A stretch of 64,000 nucleotides of DNA from Shimia sediminis (GTDB lineage Bacteria; Pseudomonadota; Alphaproteobacteria; Rhodobacterales; Rhodobacteraceae), in NCBI RefSeq assembly GCF_003990645.1, contig NZ_RYZK01000002.1, positions 1 through 64,000 on the forward strand. The letters are read 5' to 3'. Of the stretch, positions 10,133 to 19,283 are shown one piece after another. Every line of letters starts with the position of its first letter. Position 1 is the stretch's first letter. Made by a program: the position numbers and the translations under genes. The notes beneath the pieces were generated by a model that did no database searches, was not told the DNA's origin, and saw nothing but the letters and a program-made list of their open reading frames with translations.

Positions 10133-11166
10133 AGATATTGGTAACCGGAGGGGCGGGTTTCATTGGATCAGCCGTTGTACGGCAGGCCATTGCAGCAGGG
10201 CATGACGTGGTCAATCTCGATGCGCTTACTTATGCAGCTTGTCTGGATAGCTTGGCCTCGGTGGCAAACAATCCATCCTATACATTTGTTCACGAAGATA
10301 TCCGCAATCCTGCAGCCTTGGAACATGTGTTTCGGGCCCACAAACCAGATGCGGTGATGCACCTGGCCGCAGAAAGCCACGTCGACCGCTCCATCGACGG
10401 CCCCGGGGTCTTTGTCGAGACAAACGTGACTGGCACCTTCAATCTGCTGCAAGCAGCCCGCGCATATTGGGAAAACTCAGGCCGCGCTGACAGCTTTCGA
10501 TTTCACCACATCTCGACGGATGAGGTTTATGGATCCCTTGGCGCCACAGGTTTTTTCACCGAAACGACGCCCTACGCGCCTAACTCTCCCTATTCAGCCT
10601 CGAAAGCGGCCAGTGACCATCTGGTACGGGCATGGTGGGAAACCTATGGGCTTCCAATTGTAATCACGAATTGTTCGAACAACTACGGCCCCTATCAGTT
10701 CCCGGAAAAACTGATCCCTGTGGTGATCTTGAACACGTTGTCAGGCAAAGAAATACCAATTTATGGCACTGGTAAGAACATTCGCGATTGGCTTTATGTT
10801 GAGGACCACGCCGACGCCCTTTTGCATGTTCTAAAGTCTGGTGAAACCGGTCGGACCTACAATATCGGTGGTGAAAACGAAGTGGGCAACCTTGATCTGG
10901 CACATATGATCTGCGCCATTCTGGACGAGCTTCGGCCTGCGACCAACCCGTACCGCGATCTGATCCGATTGGTCGCCGACCGACCGGGACACGATTTGCG
11001 CTACGCAATCGATCCAACCCGAATTCGTCAGGAGCTGGGTTGGCAACCATCCATTTCACTGGAGAACGGCCTGCGTAAGACAGTTGAGTGGTATCTGGAC
11101 AACGAAACCTGGTGGCGGCCACTGCAATCACGTTCTGGGGTCGGTCAGAGGCTGGGGACAACATGA
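10129..11166 (+). CDS. rfbB: dTDP-glucose 4,6-dehydratase
   Basis: Converts dTDP-glucose to dTDP-4-keto-6-deoxyglucose with bound NAD+. The 345-aa extended SDR has [11 protein letters not shown] at the N-terminus, [15 protein letters not shown], the STDEVYG motif with catalytic Thr-Asp-Glu, and [12 protein letters not shown] with the YxxxK pair. ATG 10129 overlaps the rfbC stop (ATGA), showing translational coupling. Confidence 0.97.
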   Translation: MKILVTGGAGFIGSAVVRQAIAAGHDVVNLDALTYAACLDSLASVANNPSYTFVHEDIRNPAALEHVFRAHKPDAVMHLAAESHVDRSIDGPGVFVETNVTGTFNLLQAARAYWENSGRADSFRFHHISTDEVYGSLGATGFFTETTPYAPNSPYSASKAASDHLVRAWWETYGLPIVITNCSNNYGPYQFPEKLIPVVILNTLSGKEIPIYGTGKNIRDWLYVEDHADALLHVLKSGETGRTYNIGGENEVGNLDLAHMICAILDELRPATNPYRDLIRLVADRPGHDLRYAIDPTRIRQELGWQPSISLENGLRKTVEWYLDNETWWRPLQSRSGVGQRLGTT

Positions 11167-12002
11167 AGGTTCTGGTTTTCGGAAAGACCGGGCAAGTAGC
11201 CACCGAGTTGCAAAAATTTCCTGGGGTGACGGCGCTTGGGAGAGATCAAGCGGACCTAAGAGATCCGAAAGCCTGTGCATTGTTGATCTCTGAAACTGAC
11301 GCCGATGCCGTGATCAATGCAGCGGCCTATACTGCTGTGGATCGGGCTGAAGAAGAACCAGCGCTCGCCATGCTCGTCAACGGAACGGCACCCACCCAGA
11401 TGGCGCAAGCTGCGGCGCAAAGGGGCATTCCGTTCCTACATATTTCGACGGACTATGTGTTTGACGGATCTGGAAATGAGGCTCTTGCAACAGATGCTGC
11501 CACCACTCCGATAAACATGTATGGCCGTTCGAAACTAGAGGGCGAAAACGGGGTGCGCGCAGCGTGTGGTGCGCATGTGATCCTGCGCACGTCCTGGGTC
11601 TTTTCCGCACACGGCACGAACTTTGTCAAAACCATGCTGCGGCTCTCAGAGACCCACCGAACGCTTAATCTGGTCGCTGACCAGATTGGTGGTCCTACCT
11701 CGGCAGCCGACATTGCTGCGACCCTGGTTATTATGGCGAGACATATGATCTCAACCCAACACATGGGCGGGACATATCATTATTGCGGAGCGCCAGCGGT
11801 TAGTTGGGCCGATTTTGCGCGAGAGATTTTCAAACAGGCCCAACGCGACGTCCGGGTTCACGACATTAAAACCACAGAGTATCCCACGGCCGCACAACGC
11901 CCGTTAAATTCGAGATTGGATTGCAGCACGCTGAGTGACGACTTTGGAATTGTTCAGCCAGATTGGAAAGCCAGTTTGGCACTTATACTTCGCAATCTCT
12001 AA
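11163..12002 (+). CDS. rfbD: dTDP-4-dehydrorhamnose reductase
   Basis: Last step of dTDP-L-rhamnose synthesis, reducing the 4-keto group with NAD(P)H. The 279-aa product has [38 protein letters not shown], the YGRSKLEGE motif (YxxxK) and [20 protein letters not shown], all typical of RmlD. ATG 11163 overlaps the rfbB stop (ATGA). A weak stem-loop follows, which may end this sub-operon. Confidence 0.96.
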   Translation: MKVLVFGKTGQVATELQKFPGVTALGRDQADLRDPKACALLISETDADAVINAAAYTAVDRAEEEPALAMLVNGTAPTQMAQAAAQRGIPFLHISTDYVFDGSGNEALATDAATTPINMYGRSKLEGENGVRAACGAHVILRTSWVFSAHGTNFVKTMLRLSETHRTLNLVADQIGGPTSAADIAATLVIMARHMISTQHMGGTYHYCGAPAVSWADFAREIFKQAQRDVRVHDIKTTEYPTAAQRPLNSRLDCSTLSDDFGIVQPDWKASLALILRNL

Positions 12003-12040
12003 AGAACACGATCTACGGCCCTAAAATTGCATTCACATTC

Positions 12041-12066
12041 GGGCGCTGCCCTCTCGGGTTGCGCCC
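12041..12066 (+). terminator. Weak stem-loop after rfbD
   Basis: GGGCGC pairs with GCGCCC around an inner CCC/GGG stem with a TCTC loop, separated by a mismatched pair. Only TTT follows, so termination would be inefficient. It may reduce read-through from rfbD into gmd. Confidence 0.4.
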
Positions 12067-12129
12067 TTTGAAATAGCTCGTTATGCGTTCGAACTGATGT
12101 AGCTTTCTTAGTTTTTGGAGCCTCCAGCA

Positions 12130-13146
12130 ATGACCTCAAAGGCATTTATCACGGGAATTACCGGGCAGGACGGTGCCTATCTTGCCAAGCTCTTGTTGGA
12201 AAAAGGCTATCATGTGCACGGTGGTGTTCGCAGAATATCCCATCAGGAAACGCTGCGCTTGGAAAAACTGGGCATCTTGCAGGACGTTCGCCTAAGCGAA
12301 TTTGATCTGAGCGAGATGAACAACATCACACGACTGATCCGCGACAACCCCGTTGATGAGTTCTACAATCTGGCCGCACAAAGCTTTGTTGGGTCCTCGT
12401 GGGATCAACCGATTTATGCTGGCGACGTCAATGGGCTTGGGGTCGTTCGTATTCTGGACAGCCTGCGCACCTACCATCCCGAGACACGGTTTTACCAAGC
12501 TTCAACGTCAGAGATGTTTGGTCTCGTTCAGGAAGTTCCACAGCGTGAAACCACAAGGTTTTATCCGCGTTCTCCGTATGGCGTATCCAAGGTTTATGGG
12601 CACTACATCACAACGAACTACCGCGAGAGCTTTGGAATGCATGCCTCGAGCGGTATTCTGTTCAATCATGAAAGCCCATTGCGTGGCCAAGAGTTTGTGA
12701 CCCGCAAAATCACAATGGCACTGGCAAAAATCGCACGAGGTTCAGCACAGCCTTTGATCCTCGGCAACCTTGAAGCCCAGCGCGACTGGGGATTTGCCGG
12801 AGATTACGTCGAGGGCATGTGGCGCATGCTTCAACAAGAAGAAGCTAACAACTATGTGTTGGCGACTGGGGTAACGACGCCCATTCGCGATTTCGTGCGT
12901 TTCGCTGCAGAGTGCCTGGGCATGGAGTTGGAGTTCGACGGAGAAGGTGTCAACGAGATCGCCATAAACAAGAAGACCGGCCAGAAGGTCGTCGAAGTCA
13001 GTGAACAGTTTTTCCGCCCTGCCGAGGTTGACCTGTTGATTGGGGACGCCTCGAAAGCACAGGCCGAGCTGGGTTGGAAGGCTACTGTTGAGATCCGGGA
13101 ACTGGCTGAAATGATGGCAAAATCCGACTATGACGATTTGAGGTAA
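12130..13146 (+). CDS. gmd: GDP-mannose 4,6-dehydratase
   Basis: Converts GDP-D-mannose to GDP-4-keto-6-deoxy-D-mannose, precursor of GDP-fucose, GDP-rhamnose, GDP-perosamine and others. The 338-aa SDR has FITGITGQDGAYLAKLLLEK (GxxGxxG), FYNLAAQSFVGSSWDQP, the STSEMFG active-site motif, YGVSKVYGHYIT (YxxxK) and NHESPLRGQEFVTRKI, all diagnostic of GMD. ATG 12130 has GGAG upstream; 12115 is in frame but less likely. manC at 17798 would supply its substrate. No clear fcl, rmd or per gene is present, unless the epimerase-like gene at 24349 fills that role. Confidence 0.94.
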   Translation: MTSKAFITGITGQDGAYLAKLLLEKGYHVHGGVRRISHQETLRLEKLGILQDVRLSEFDLSEMNNITRLIRDNPVDEFYNLAAQSFVGSSWDQPIYAGDVNGLGVVRILDSLRTYHPETRFYQASTSEMFGLVQEVPQRETTRFYPRSPYGVSKVYGHYITTNYRESFGMHASSGILFNHESPLRGQEFVTRKITMALAKIARGSAQPLILGNLEAQRDWGFAGDYVEGMWRMLQQEEANNYVLATGVTTPIRDFVRFAAECLGMELEFDGEGVNEIAINKKTGQKVVEVSEQFFRPAEVDLLIGDASKAQAELGWKATVEIRELAEMMAKSDYDDLR

Positions 13147-13150
13147 CCCA

Positions 13151-15730
13151 ATGGCGCCACTCTCGGCAAAGCAACAACTTGAGCGTGCCAGACGCGTTTT
13201 TGGCCGCATCCTCAGCGGCAGCACCGACGATCTCAAGAAGCTTTCCACACCATATCGCGGCAACGTCGATGGCTATGGCGGTGGCGTGTTGCAAGGTTGG
13301 GTCGTTCGGCGCAAGGAACAGCATGACCCACTTCGCGTCGGCTTGTTTGTCGATGGCGGGATGATCGCAACCCGAGTGGCCAATCAAAACCGGCCAGATG
13401 TGCAAGCGGCGGGATATGGCGACGGCAAAAGCGGTTTCGCTTTTCCCATTGATGACACGACCCTCGAAACCATCATTGCCAATGGCGGTGAGGCAAGTGT
13501 GCACGTTCTGGACGACAGCAACTTTGAAATTGGCAAACACTTCTTTGACGCACGGCCGATTGGCTCTTTCAATGCGAAGTCGCCTCAGATCAAAACACTG
13601 AACAGTCTTTTGTATGGCGACCTGGAGCTTTTGTTGAAACTCGACAACGAGCTGTCAGCAGATGCAGCTTTGGCGCCCTTGCCCAAACTCACAAAACACC
13701 AAGCCATGTTCGACCACATAAGCTTTGGCAAAGACGATATGCCACTGCAAGACAAAGCGACAAAGCTGCCAGCTTACATTGAGTTCATGAAACGTCGAAT
13801 GAAGTTGGATCGGCGCTTTGACACCGATGGCAGCCCTGGCGATTTTGATCATTGCTTGAACTGGTACTTGATCGACTACGCTCGCCTTCGTCATGGTCTT
13901 CGAATCCCCCTCTCTAAAGACGTGATCGAATACCTCAACGCACCGGTTACTATGGGTGGACTGCCTTACACGTTGAGCCGTGTCATGTGGTGGCGGCTTA
14001 TGCACAACCGCCCTCTATTGAACTCAATTGATCTGGCCAACGCGAACTGGTTCAACGATGCGCTTTACTGGTGGGCTTTCCACGAAGCTCGTGAACGCTA
14101 TTTCGAAGACTGCCTGGTGCCGCGCCGTTTTCGGGACATGCTACGCGCGGTTCACCCCAACCGTAGAGACGATCTGTACCCGATGAGTACCTTTCTGGAA
14201 TTGTTTTACAGAAAAAATCCAGGGTACAAGTTCCTCAATCCAGCCAACACCAGCGATCGAGAAACGCTGACTTTGGCGCTCATGGTTATGGCTGTCACAC
14301 GACCAGACCTGTTGCGATATATCCCCGGTCGATCGTTGCTCTCTGCATTTGAAAGCCACGATGGATTGGAGCCGCCGTTTGCACAGTTTGTGGCTGCTTT
14401 GGCCGGAGAAAACGCCCCCGAACATCCGATGACCTACGCACGATATCAGTCGTTGCTCAGGAATGTAGGATACGACCTCACCAGTCAAAGCTTCTTATCC
14501 GTCACACCATCGGGGGATAGGTTCGAGGCAGCGGCATTGCCAGCAGTTTCAGAGGACACTGACACCGTCGATGTCCAGATGATTGGCCCGTTTGAAAAGG
14601 CATCCGGCCTGGGACAGGCAACGCGCCTTTCGCAGACTGCGTTGGAACAGTCCGGCCTAAGCATAAACGCCGTTGATTTTGGCTTGGACAACCCTGCACC
14701 CGAAGGCTTTTCAAAGGTTGGCGCCCTTTCTGACCACAAGCGCGCCAAAATCAACTTGATACACCTCAACGCGGAATCCATTCCGTTGGCATTTGCCTAT
14801 GAGCCGGATGTATTCAGCGATGCCTATAATATCGGCTATTTCTTTTGGGAACTGAACTCGCCTGCATCCTGTCACTATCTGGGTATGGAAATGCTGGATG
14901 AGATTTGGGTGTCAACTGAGTACGGGGTTTCAATTTACAAACCCGAAACGGGCAAGCCGGTCACAAATGTCGGCATGTGCTTTGAAGAGGTGCCGAACCT
15001 GACGCGCCAAGAGGCGCGGGACTTTGTGACAAAGCGTTTTCGCCTGACCGGAGACGAGTTTGTTTTCCTGGTCGCCTTTGACTCCTTTTCATTCGTTCAA
15101 AGAAAAAACCCCATTGGTGTTCTGCGCGCTTTCCAAAAAGCATTTGAAGGCATGAGCGACGTTCGGCTGATCGTCAAAACCCAAAACCGGGACAATGTTC
15201 TGGATCCGGTTCAGGGTCGCATCTGGAAACAGGTAGAAACCATTGTTGAAGGGGATCACCGCATTCAGGTGCTGAACGAAACCCTGACATATGAAAACCT
15301 CTTGCGTCTCAAGAAAGGCGCAGACTGTTACATCTCCTTGCACAAGTCCGAAGGCTGGGGCTTTGGCATGATTGAAGCGATGAATCTTAAGGTTCCAGTG
15401 GTCTGCACTGGGTATTCTGGGAACCTTGAGTTTTGCAATGATGAAACAGCTTGGATGGTCGATTTCGAAGAAACTCCGCTGTTGGAAGATGACTACATCT
15501 TTGTGCGCCGGGGACAGGTTTGGGCCGAGCCGGATCAGAACGATGCAGCCGCAAAGATGCGCGCTGTTTATGAACAACCGGAGGCGCGTGTTGAAAAGGC
15601 CGAAGCCGCTTGGGACTACGTACAACAGCACTTTGCGCCCAAGGCTATTTCGGCACGCTACGAAGAGCGTTTGCGCGAGATTCTGACCGAACTGTCCGAG
15701 CAGGAGCAAAATTCGGAACGACAGAAATGA
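13151..15730 (+). CDS. Large multidomain glycosyltransferase (GT4-like C-terminus)
   Basis: Predicted polysaccharide glycosyltransferase of 859 aa. The C-terminal third is GT4-like (GT-B fold): FVQRKNPIGVLRAFQKAFEG near residue 648, then GADCYISLHKSEGWGFGMIE near residue 722 and VPVVCTGYSGNLEFC, containing the E-x7-E-type donor-binding segment. The first 450 residues are not recognised; they include YRGNVDGYGGGVLQGWVV, which may be a small beta-domain, and a helical Trp-rich stretch. The gene starts four bases after gmd and overlaps the next by ATGA. Donor and linkage are unknown. Confidence 0.75.
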   Translation: MAPLSAKQQLERARRVFGRILSGSTDDLKKLSTPYRGNVDGYGGGVLQGWVVRRKEQHDPLRVGLFVDGGMIATRVANQNRPDVQAAGYGDGKSGFAFPIDDTTLETIIANGGEASVHVLDDSNFEIGKHFFDARPIGSFNAKSPQIKTLNSLLYGDLELLLKLDNELSADAALAPLPKLTKHQAMFDHISFGKDDMPLQDKATKLPAYIEFMKRRMKLDRRFDTDGSPGDFDHCLNWYLIDYARLRHGLRIPLSKDVIEYLNAPVTMGGLPYTLSRVMWWRLMHNRPLLNSIDLANANWFNDALYWWAFHEARERYFEDCLVPRRFRDMLRAVHPNRRDDLYPMSTFLELFYRKNPGYKFLNPANTSDRETLTLALMVMAVTRPDLLRYIPGRSLLSAFESHDGLEPPFAQFVAALAGENAPEHPMTYARYQSLLRNVGYDLTSQSFLSVTPSGDRFEAAALPAVSEDTDTVDVQMIGPFEKASGLGQATRLSQTALEQSGLSINAVDFGLDNPAPEGFSKVGALSDHKRAKINLIHLNAESIPLAFAYEPDVFSDAYNIGYFFWELNSPASCHYLGMEMLDEIWVSTEYGVSIYKPETGKPVTNVGMCFEEVPNLTRQEARDFVTKRFRLTGDEFVFLVAFDSFSFVQRKNPIGVLRAFQKAFEGMSDVRLIVKTQNRDNVLDPVQGRIWKQVETIVEGDHRIQVLNETLTYENLLRLKKGADCYISLHKSEGWGFGMIEAMNLKVPVVCTGYSGNLEFCNDETAWMVDFEETPLLEDDYIFVRRGQVWAEPDQNDAAAKMRAVYEQPEARVEKAEAAWDYVQQHFAPKAISARYEERLREILTELSEQEQNSERQK

Positions 15731-16665
15731 ATGACCTGGAAGCAGCCCGTATCGCATCTCAGGATCAGACCGAACGCATTTATGCTGCGCTTTGGGCATA
15801 CTTCTGTGACTTCGACGCGGTTAAGGTACTCGAAAGCTTTCAAGCTGAAGATAGATCCGCACATCCGGACATGGTCACAAACTTTCTTGGCACCTTAACC
15901 CCTCCTCAAGTTCATCCATCAATTCTCGCGCCACTGGCGGGCACAATCGAAGGTTTGCCTCTGCCTGGAAACTGGCATGCAGACATCGCAGAATGGGCTT
16001 CGGCGCTGCGAAGCGTTGAACTGGCTGGCGATACCTATCGCATTGTAGAGTTGGACTGTGGCTGGGGATGCTGGTTGACCAACATGGGGGTTGCTGCCCG
16101 TAGCCGCGGATTGTCCGTCGAATTAATTGGGATCGACGTCAATGCATCCCACCTCGAAAATGCGCGGGTTACGTTGGAAATGAACGGGTTTGCGGGTGAC
16201 AATGTACATCTGCATTTAGGCATCGCAGCTCCGCAAACCGGCTTGGCCGCATTCCCTGTCAGTATTGAAGGGGAAAGTGATTGGGGTGGTCAGGCTGTAT
16301 TCTGTCCCGATGAACAACAGATCGAAGAGTTTCGCGCTGAACCAGACAATTGGCAGATTCTCAACTGCTTTACACTCCCTCAGTTATCCGGCGACAAGCC
16401 AATTGATTTGCTGCACATCGATATCCAAGGTGCGGAATGCGAGTTTGTTGAGGGGAATTTTCCTGCCTTGTCGTCCCACGTGAAACGTGTCCTGATTGGC
16501 ACGCACAGCCGCAGCAATGAAGGATGGCTTTTCGATTGGTTCGAGACAGCCGGATGGCGGTTGGAAATGGACCGTGCTGTGTCACATGCAGTGGTTTCGG
16601 GCGCCGCCGAACTGCGCATTAATGGGGTTCAGATGTGGGCCAATCCATCATTCATTAATGACTAG
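15727..16665 (+). CDS. SAM-dependent methyltransferase, FkbM-like
   Basis: Probably O-methylates a sugar of the polysaccharide. The 312-aa product has a SAM-binding motif I (YRIVELDCGWGCWLTNMG), an acidic motif II (IGIDVNASHLENAR) and the FkbM-type segment DLLHIDIQGAECEFVEG. ATG 15727 overlaps the preceding glycosyltransferase stop (ATGA), so the two are translationally coupled. The frame is open further upstream but that part lies inside the neighbour. Confidence 0.8.
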   Translation: MNDLEAARIASQDQTERIYAALWAYFCDFDAVKVLESFQAEDRSAHPDMVTNFLGTLTPPQVHPSILAPLAGTIEGLPLPGNWHADIAEWASALRSVELAGDTYRIVELDCGWGCWLTNMGVAARSRGLSVELIGIDVNASHLENARVTLEMNGFAGDNVHLHLGIAAPQTGLAAFPVSIEGESDWGGQAVFCPDEQQIEEFRAEPDNWQILNCFTLPQLSGDKPIDLLHIDIQGAECEFVEGNFPALSSHVKRVLIGTHSRSNEGWLFDWFETAGWRLEMDRAVSHAVVSGAAELRINGVQMWANPSFIND

Positions 16666-16924
16666 TTCATGTTTTCTTCAATACCTTTCTCTCGGCCATC
16701 TTACCCTGGCCATGACCACTCCTTCGAAATCGGACGTATCTTTTGCAAACCGCATGCTTTCTTCTTCCATAGCCTTCAAATGCATACCGAAATGCCGTGG
16801 AACGGCTTGGCACCATGGAATTGGGTGATCTACAATCGTGGCCGTATCAAGATGTTCCCGCAACTTCATCAGATGTGCCTGATGGGCAATAACACGAGAC
16901 ATTGACTTTGAATTGGGAGCCTAA
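16666..16924. other. 259-base gap with a possible small minus-strand ORF
   Basis: No secure gene. On the minus strand 16902-16678 encodes 74 aa (MSRVIAHQAHLMKLREHL at the start) with protein-like composition but no ribosome binding site. The plus-strand frame in the same place looks unlike protein. It may be a gene remnant. Confidence 0.3.
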
Positions 16925-17737
16925 ATGGATTTCGTAATTGGCGTCAGTTGGCCACGCAGCGGACACCACTTGCTGGTGCGATTGCTGACACATTACTTTG
17001 GGCCCGATTTCAAATACTGCCAGTTCTATGGTGCGCCGCCGCCTCAATTGGACGGGATCGATGCCTGTTGCCAAACAGTTCCCTGCAAGTATGCCGGCCG
17101 AATACATTTCACAAAAAGCCATGACTTTGACTTGGATGTTCCGCTGATTTCAAATCAAAAGTACCTAGTCCAATATCGGAAATTTTCAGCATCTGTCGTA
17201 TCCAACTACGAGCTAAACGTGCGAAACGGCAATGAGGATAGCGCGTTGGCTTTCCGTCGATTTGCAAGCTATGAATTCGATCGTTACCAGGATTTCTTGC
17301 GGAAATGGATTGAGCCCCCTTCAAACAAAAATCTCCTGAAACTAGACTACGACCAGCTCTTGGACGACCCCGAAGGGAGCCTCGCAGATGCCGTGCGCTT
17401 TTTTTTACCAGGCGAGACTGTCTCAACAAATCGCATTCGCACCGCCCTTGCAGAAGTTGATGGCGAAAGAATTGAACACCGCAATGTAACCCGTCTACAG
17501 GCCGTTGGCGTGCACACTCGTAGAGACGTTTCGACATTTCGACACTACTCTTCCGACTTGTTCGAGCTTTTGGACAGGTTGAAGCTGACACGAAATGAAG
17601 TGAATGAAGTTTACAACATTTGCATGGGAAGCGATGTTCCAGAAGCTCGGATGTTGGAATTTCAAACTTGCGAAAGCACAGACTTTATTCACCGGATTTT
17701 GTCACCAATAAGGCAGCCCAATAGCCAGTTTTCATAG
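16925..17737 (+). CDS. Sulfotransferase-domain protein
   Basis: Probable PAPS-dependent sulfotransferase unrelated in detail to the Stf0-like one at 5749. The N-terminal VIGVSWPRSGHHLLVRLL is the SxPRSG P-loop of the classical Sulfotransfer_1 superfamily, and YLVQYRKFSASVVSNYEL corresponds to the segment that binds the 3'-phosphate (usually R-x7-S). LLKLDYDQLLDDPEGSL matches the usual 'YEDL...P' block. It has a good ribosome site (GGGAG) before ATG 16925. By eye the gene is more A+T-rich than its neighbours, hinting at separate acquisition. Acceptor unknown; capsule sulfation is the simplest guess. Confidence 0.72.
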   Translation: MDFVIGVSWPRSGHHLLVRLLTHYFGPDFKYCQFYGAPPPQLDGIDACCQTVPCKYAGRIHFTKSHDFDLDVPLISNQKYLVQYRKFSASVVSNYELNVRNGNEDSALAFRRFASYEFDRYQDFLRKWIEPPSNKNLLKLDYDQLLDDPEGSLADAVRFFLPGETVSTNRIRTALAEVDGERIEHRNVTRLQAVGVHTRRDVSTFRHYSSDLFELLDRLKLTRNEVNEVYNICMGSDVPEARMLEFQTCESTDFIHRILSPIRQPNSQFS

Positions 17738-17797
17738 GGTTACAAATCTTGGTGGGATGAGATGGACAACGGTGGAAAGTAAAGGAATATTAACCGT

Positions 17798-19210
17798 ATG
17801 ATTACACCCGTTCTCCTTTGCGGCGGCGCCGGCACTCGGCTTTGGCCGCTGTCCCGACAAAGCTATCCCAAGCAGTTTGCACAAATCACCGGGCCCGAAA
17901 GCTTGTTTCAACAAGCTGCGCGTCGCTTCACAGGTGCCGGGTTTGCCAATCCACTGGCGGTCACCGGGGACAGGTTCCGTTTTATCGTGACAGAACAGCT
18001 CGCGGCCTGCCAGCTGGATCCAACCGGCGTGTTGATCGAACCGGACGGACGCAATACAGCGCCTGCGGCAATTGCCGCGGCCCTGTACTTACACGATCAA
18101 GACCCGGAAGCGATGATGCTCTTGGTGCCAAGCGATCACGCTGTGCCAGACGCTGCCCTGTTCAGAAAGGCCGTTCTGCAAGGAGCCGTAGCCGCTCAGG
18201 AAGGTCAGATTGTTACCTTTGGTATTACCCCTACCCGGCCGGAAACTGGTTTTGGCTGGCTGGAAAGCGGTCCGCAGACCCATCCCGGTGTAAAATCGTT
18301 GGAACGGTTCATTGAAAAGCCCGACTCAACCAAAGCCCAAGCCTTGTTGCAAGACGACAAAAATCTTTGGAACGCGGGAGTTTTTCTGGCCAAAGCCAGT
18401 GTGCTGATAGAGGCCTTCGCTGATCACGCACCCGAAATCCATGGTACTGTCAAAGCCGCTGTACATGCATCCAAGATCGATCTTGGTTTCTGTCGTATTG
18501 ATCCTGATCTCTGGTCACAGGTTCCGGAAGATTCGATTGACTATGCGATCATGGAAAAGGCCAAGAACGTAAGCGTTGCGCGCTTTGACGGCGCGTGGTC
18601 GGATCTCGGCAGTTGGGAAGCTGTTTGGCAGGAGTCGCCTCACGACGCTTTTGGAAATGCTGTCACAAAACATGCCACGGCAATTGATTGCAAAAACACG
18701 CTTCTGCGTTCAGAAAATGAAGCCATCGAATTGGTGGGCATTGGGTTGGAAAACATCGTAGCTGTTGCAATGCCTGACGCCGTAATGGTGGCTGACGTTT
18801 CCAAGGCGCAGAGCGTCAAGAAAGCTGTGCAGACACTCAATGCGCGCGGCGCGAAACAGGCAGTTCAATTACCTGTGGATCACCGTCCATGGGGGTGGTT
18901 TGAAACCTTGATCCTCGCTGACAGGTTTCAAGTTAAGCGCATCCATGTTCATCCCGGCGCGGCTTTGAGTCTGCAAAGCCATGTACACCGTTCTGAACAT
19001 TGGATTGTTGTTGCCGGCACCGCAAAAGTAACGGTGAACGACGAAATCACACTCTTGTCTGAAAACCAATCAATCTACATACCCCTTGGCGCGGTACACC
19101 GAATGGAAAACCCAGGCAAAGTACCGATGGTACTGATTGAAGTTCAAACGGGTAGCTACCTTGGTGAAGATGACATCGTCCGGTATGAGGATGTCTACTC
19201 CCGAAGCTGA
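17798..19210 (+). CDS. manC: Mannose-1-phosphate guanylyltransferase / mannose-6-phosphate isomerase
   Basis: Bifunctional type II enzyme making GDP-mannose. The 470-aa protein has the nucleotidyltransferase signature LLCGGAGTRLWPLSRQSYPK, FIEKPD and the sugar-binding NAGVFLAKAS region, followed by a C-terminal cupin isomerase domain (RPWGWFETLILADRFQVKRI; LSLQSHVHRSEHWIVVAG with the metal-binding His cluster). Its product feeds gmd at 12130 and any mannosyltransferases of the locus. Confidence 0.95.
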   Translation: MITPVLLCGGAGTRLWPLSRQSYPKQFAQITGPESLFQQAARRFTGAGFANPLAVTGDRFRFIVTEQLAACQLDPTGVLIEPDGRNTAPAAIAAALYLHDQDPEAMMLLVPSDHAVPDAALFRKAVLQGAVAAQEGQIVTFGITPTRPETGFGWLESGPQTHPGVKSLERFIEKPDSTKAQALLQDDKNLWNAGVFLAKASVLIEAFADHAPEIHGTVKAAVHASKIDLGFCRIDPDLWSQVPEDSIDYAIMEKAKNVSVARFDGAWSDLGSWEAVWQESPHDAFGNAVTKHATAIDCKNTLLRSENEAIELVGIGLENIVAVAMPDAVMVADVSKAQSVKKAVQTLNARGAKQAVQLPVDHRPWGWFETLILADRFQVKRIHVHPGAALSLQSHVHRSEHWIVVAGTAKVTVNDEITLLSENQSIYIPLGAVHRMENPGKVPMVLIEVQTGSYLGEDDIVRYEDVYSRS

Positions 19211-19283
19211 TTGTTCTCAAAATTTAAGGCGCTCCACTGGACCCTTCTTAGGTGCACTTGTGGAGCGCAAATGCCTTATGAAC

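Noticed and set aside
16669-16905. Plus-strand 78-codon frame after the FkbM-like gene
   Set aside because: Composition is unlike protein (Phe/His/Pro-rich) and no ribosome site is present; only the minus-strand frame deserved mention.
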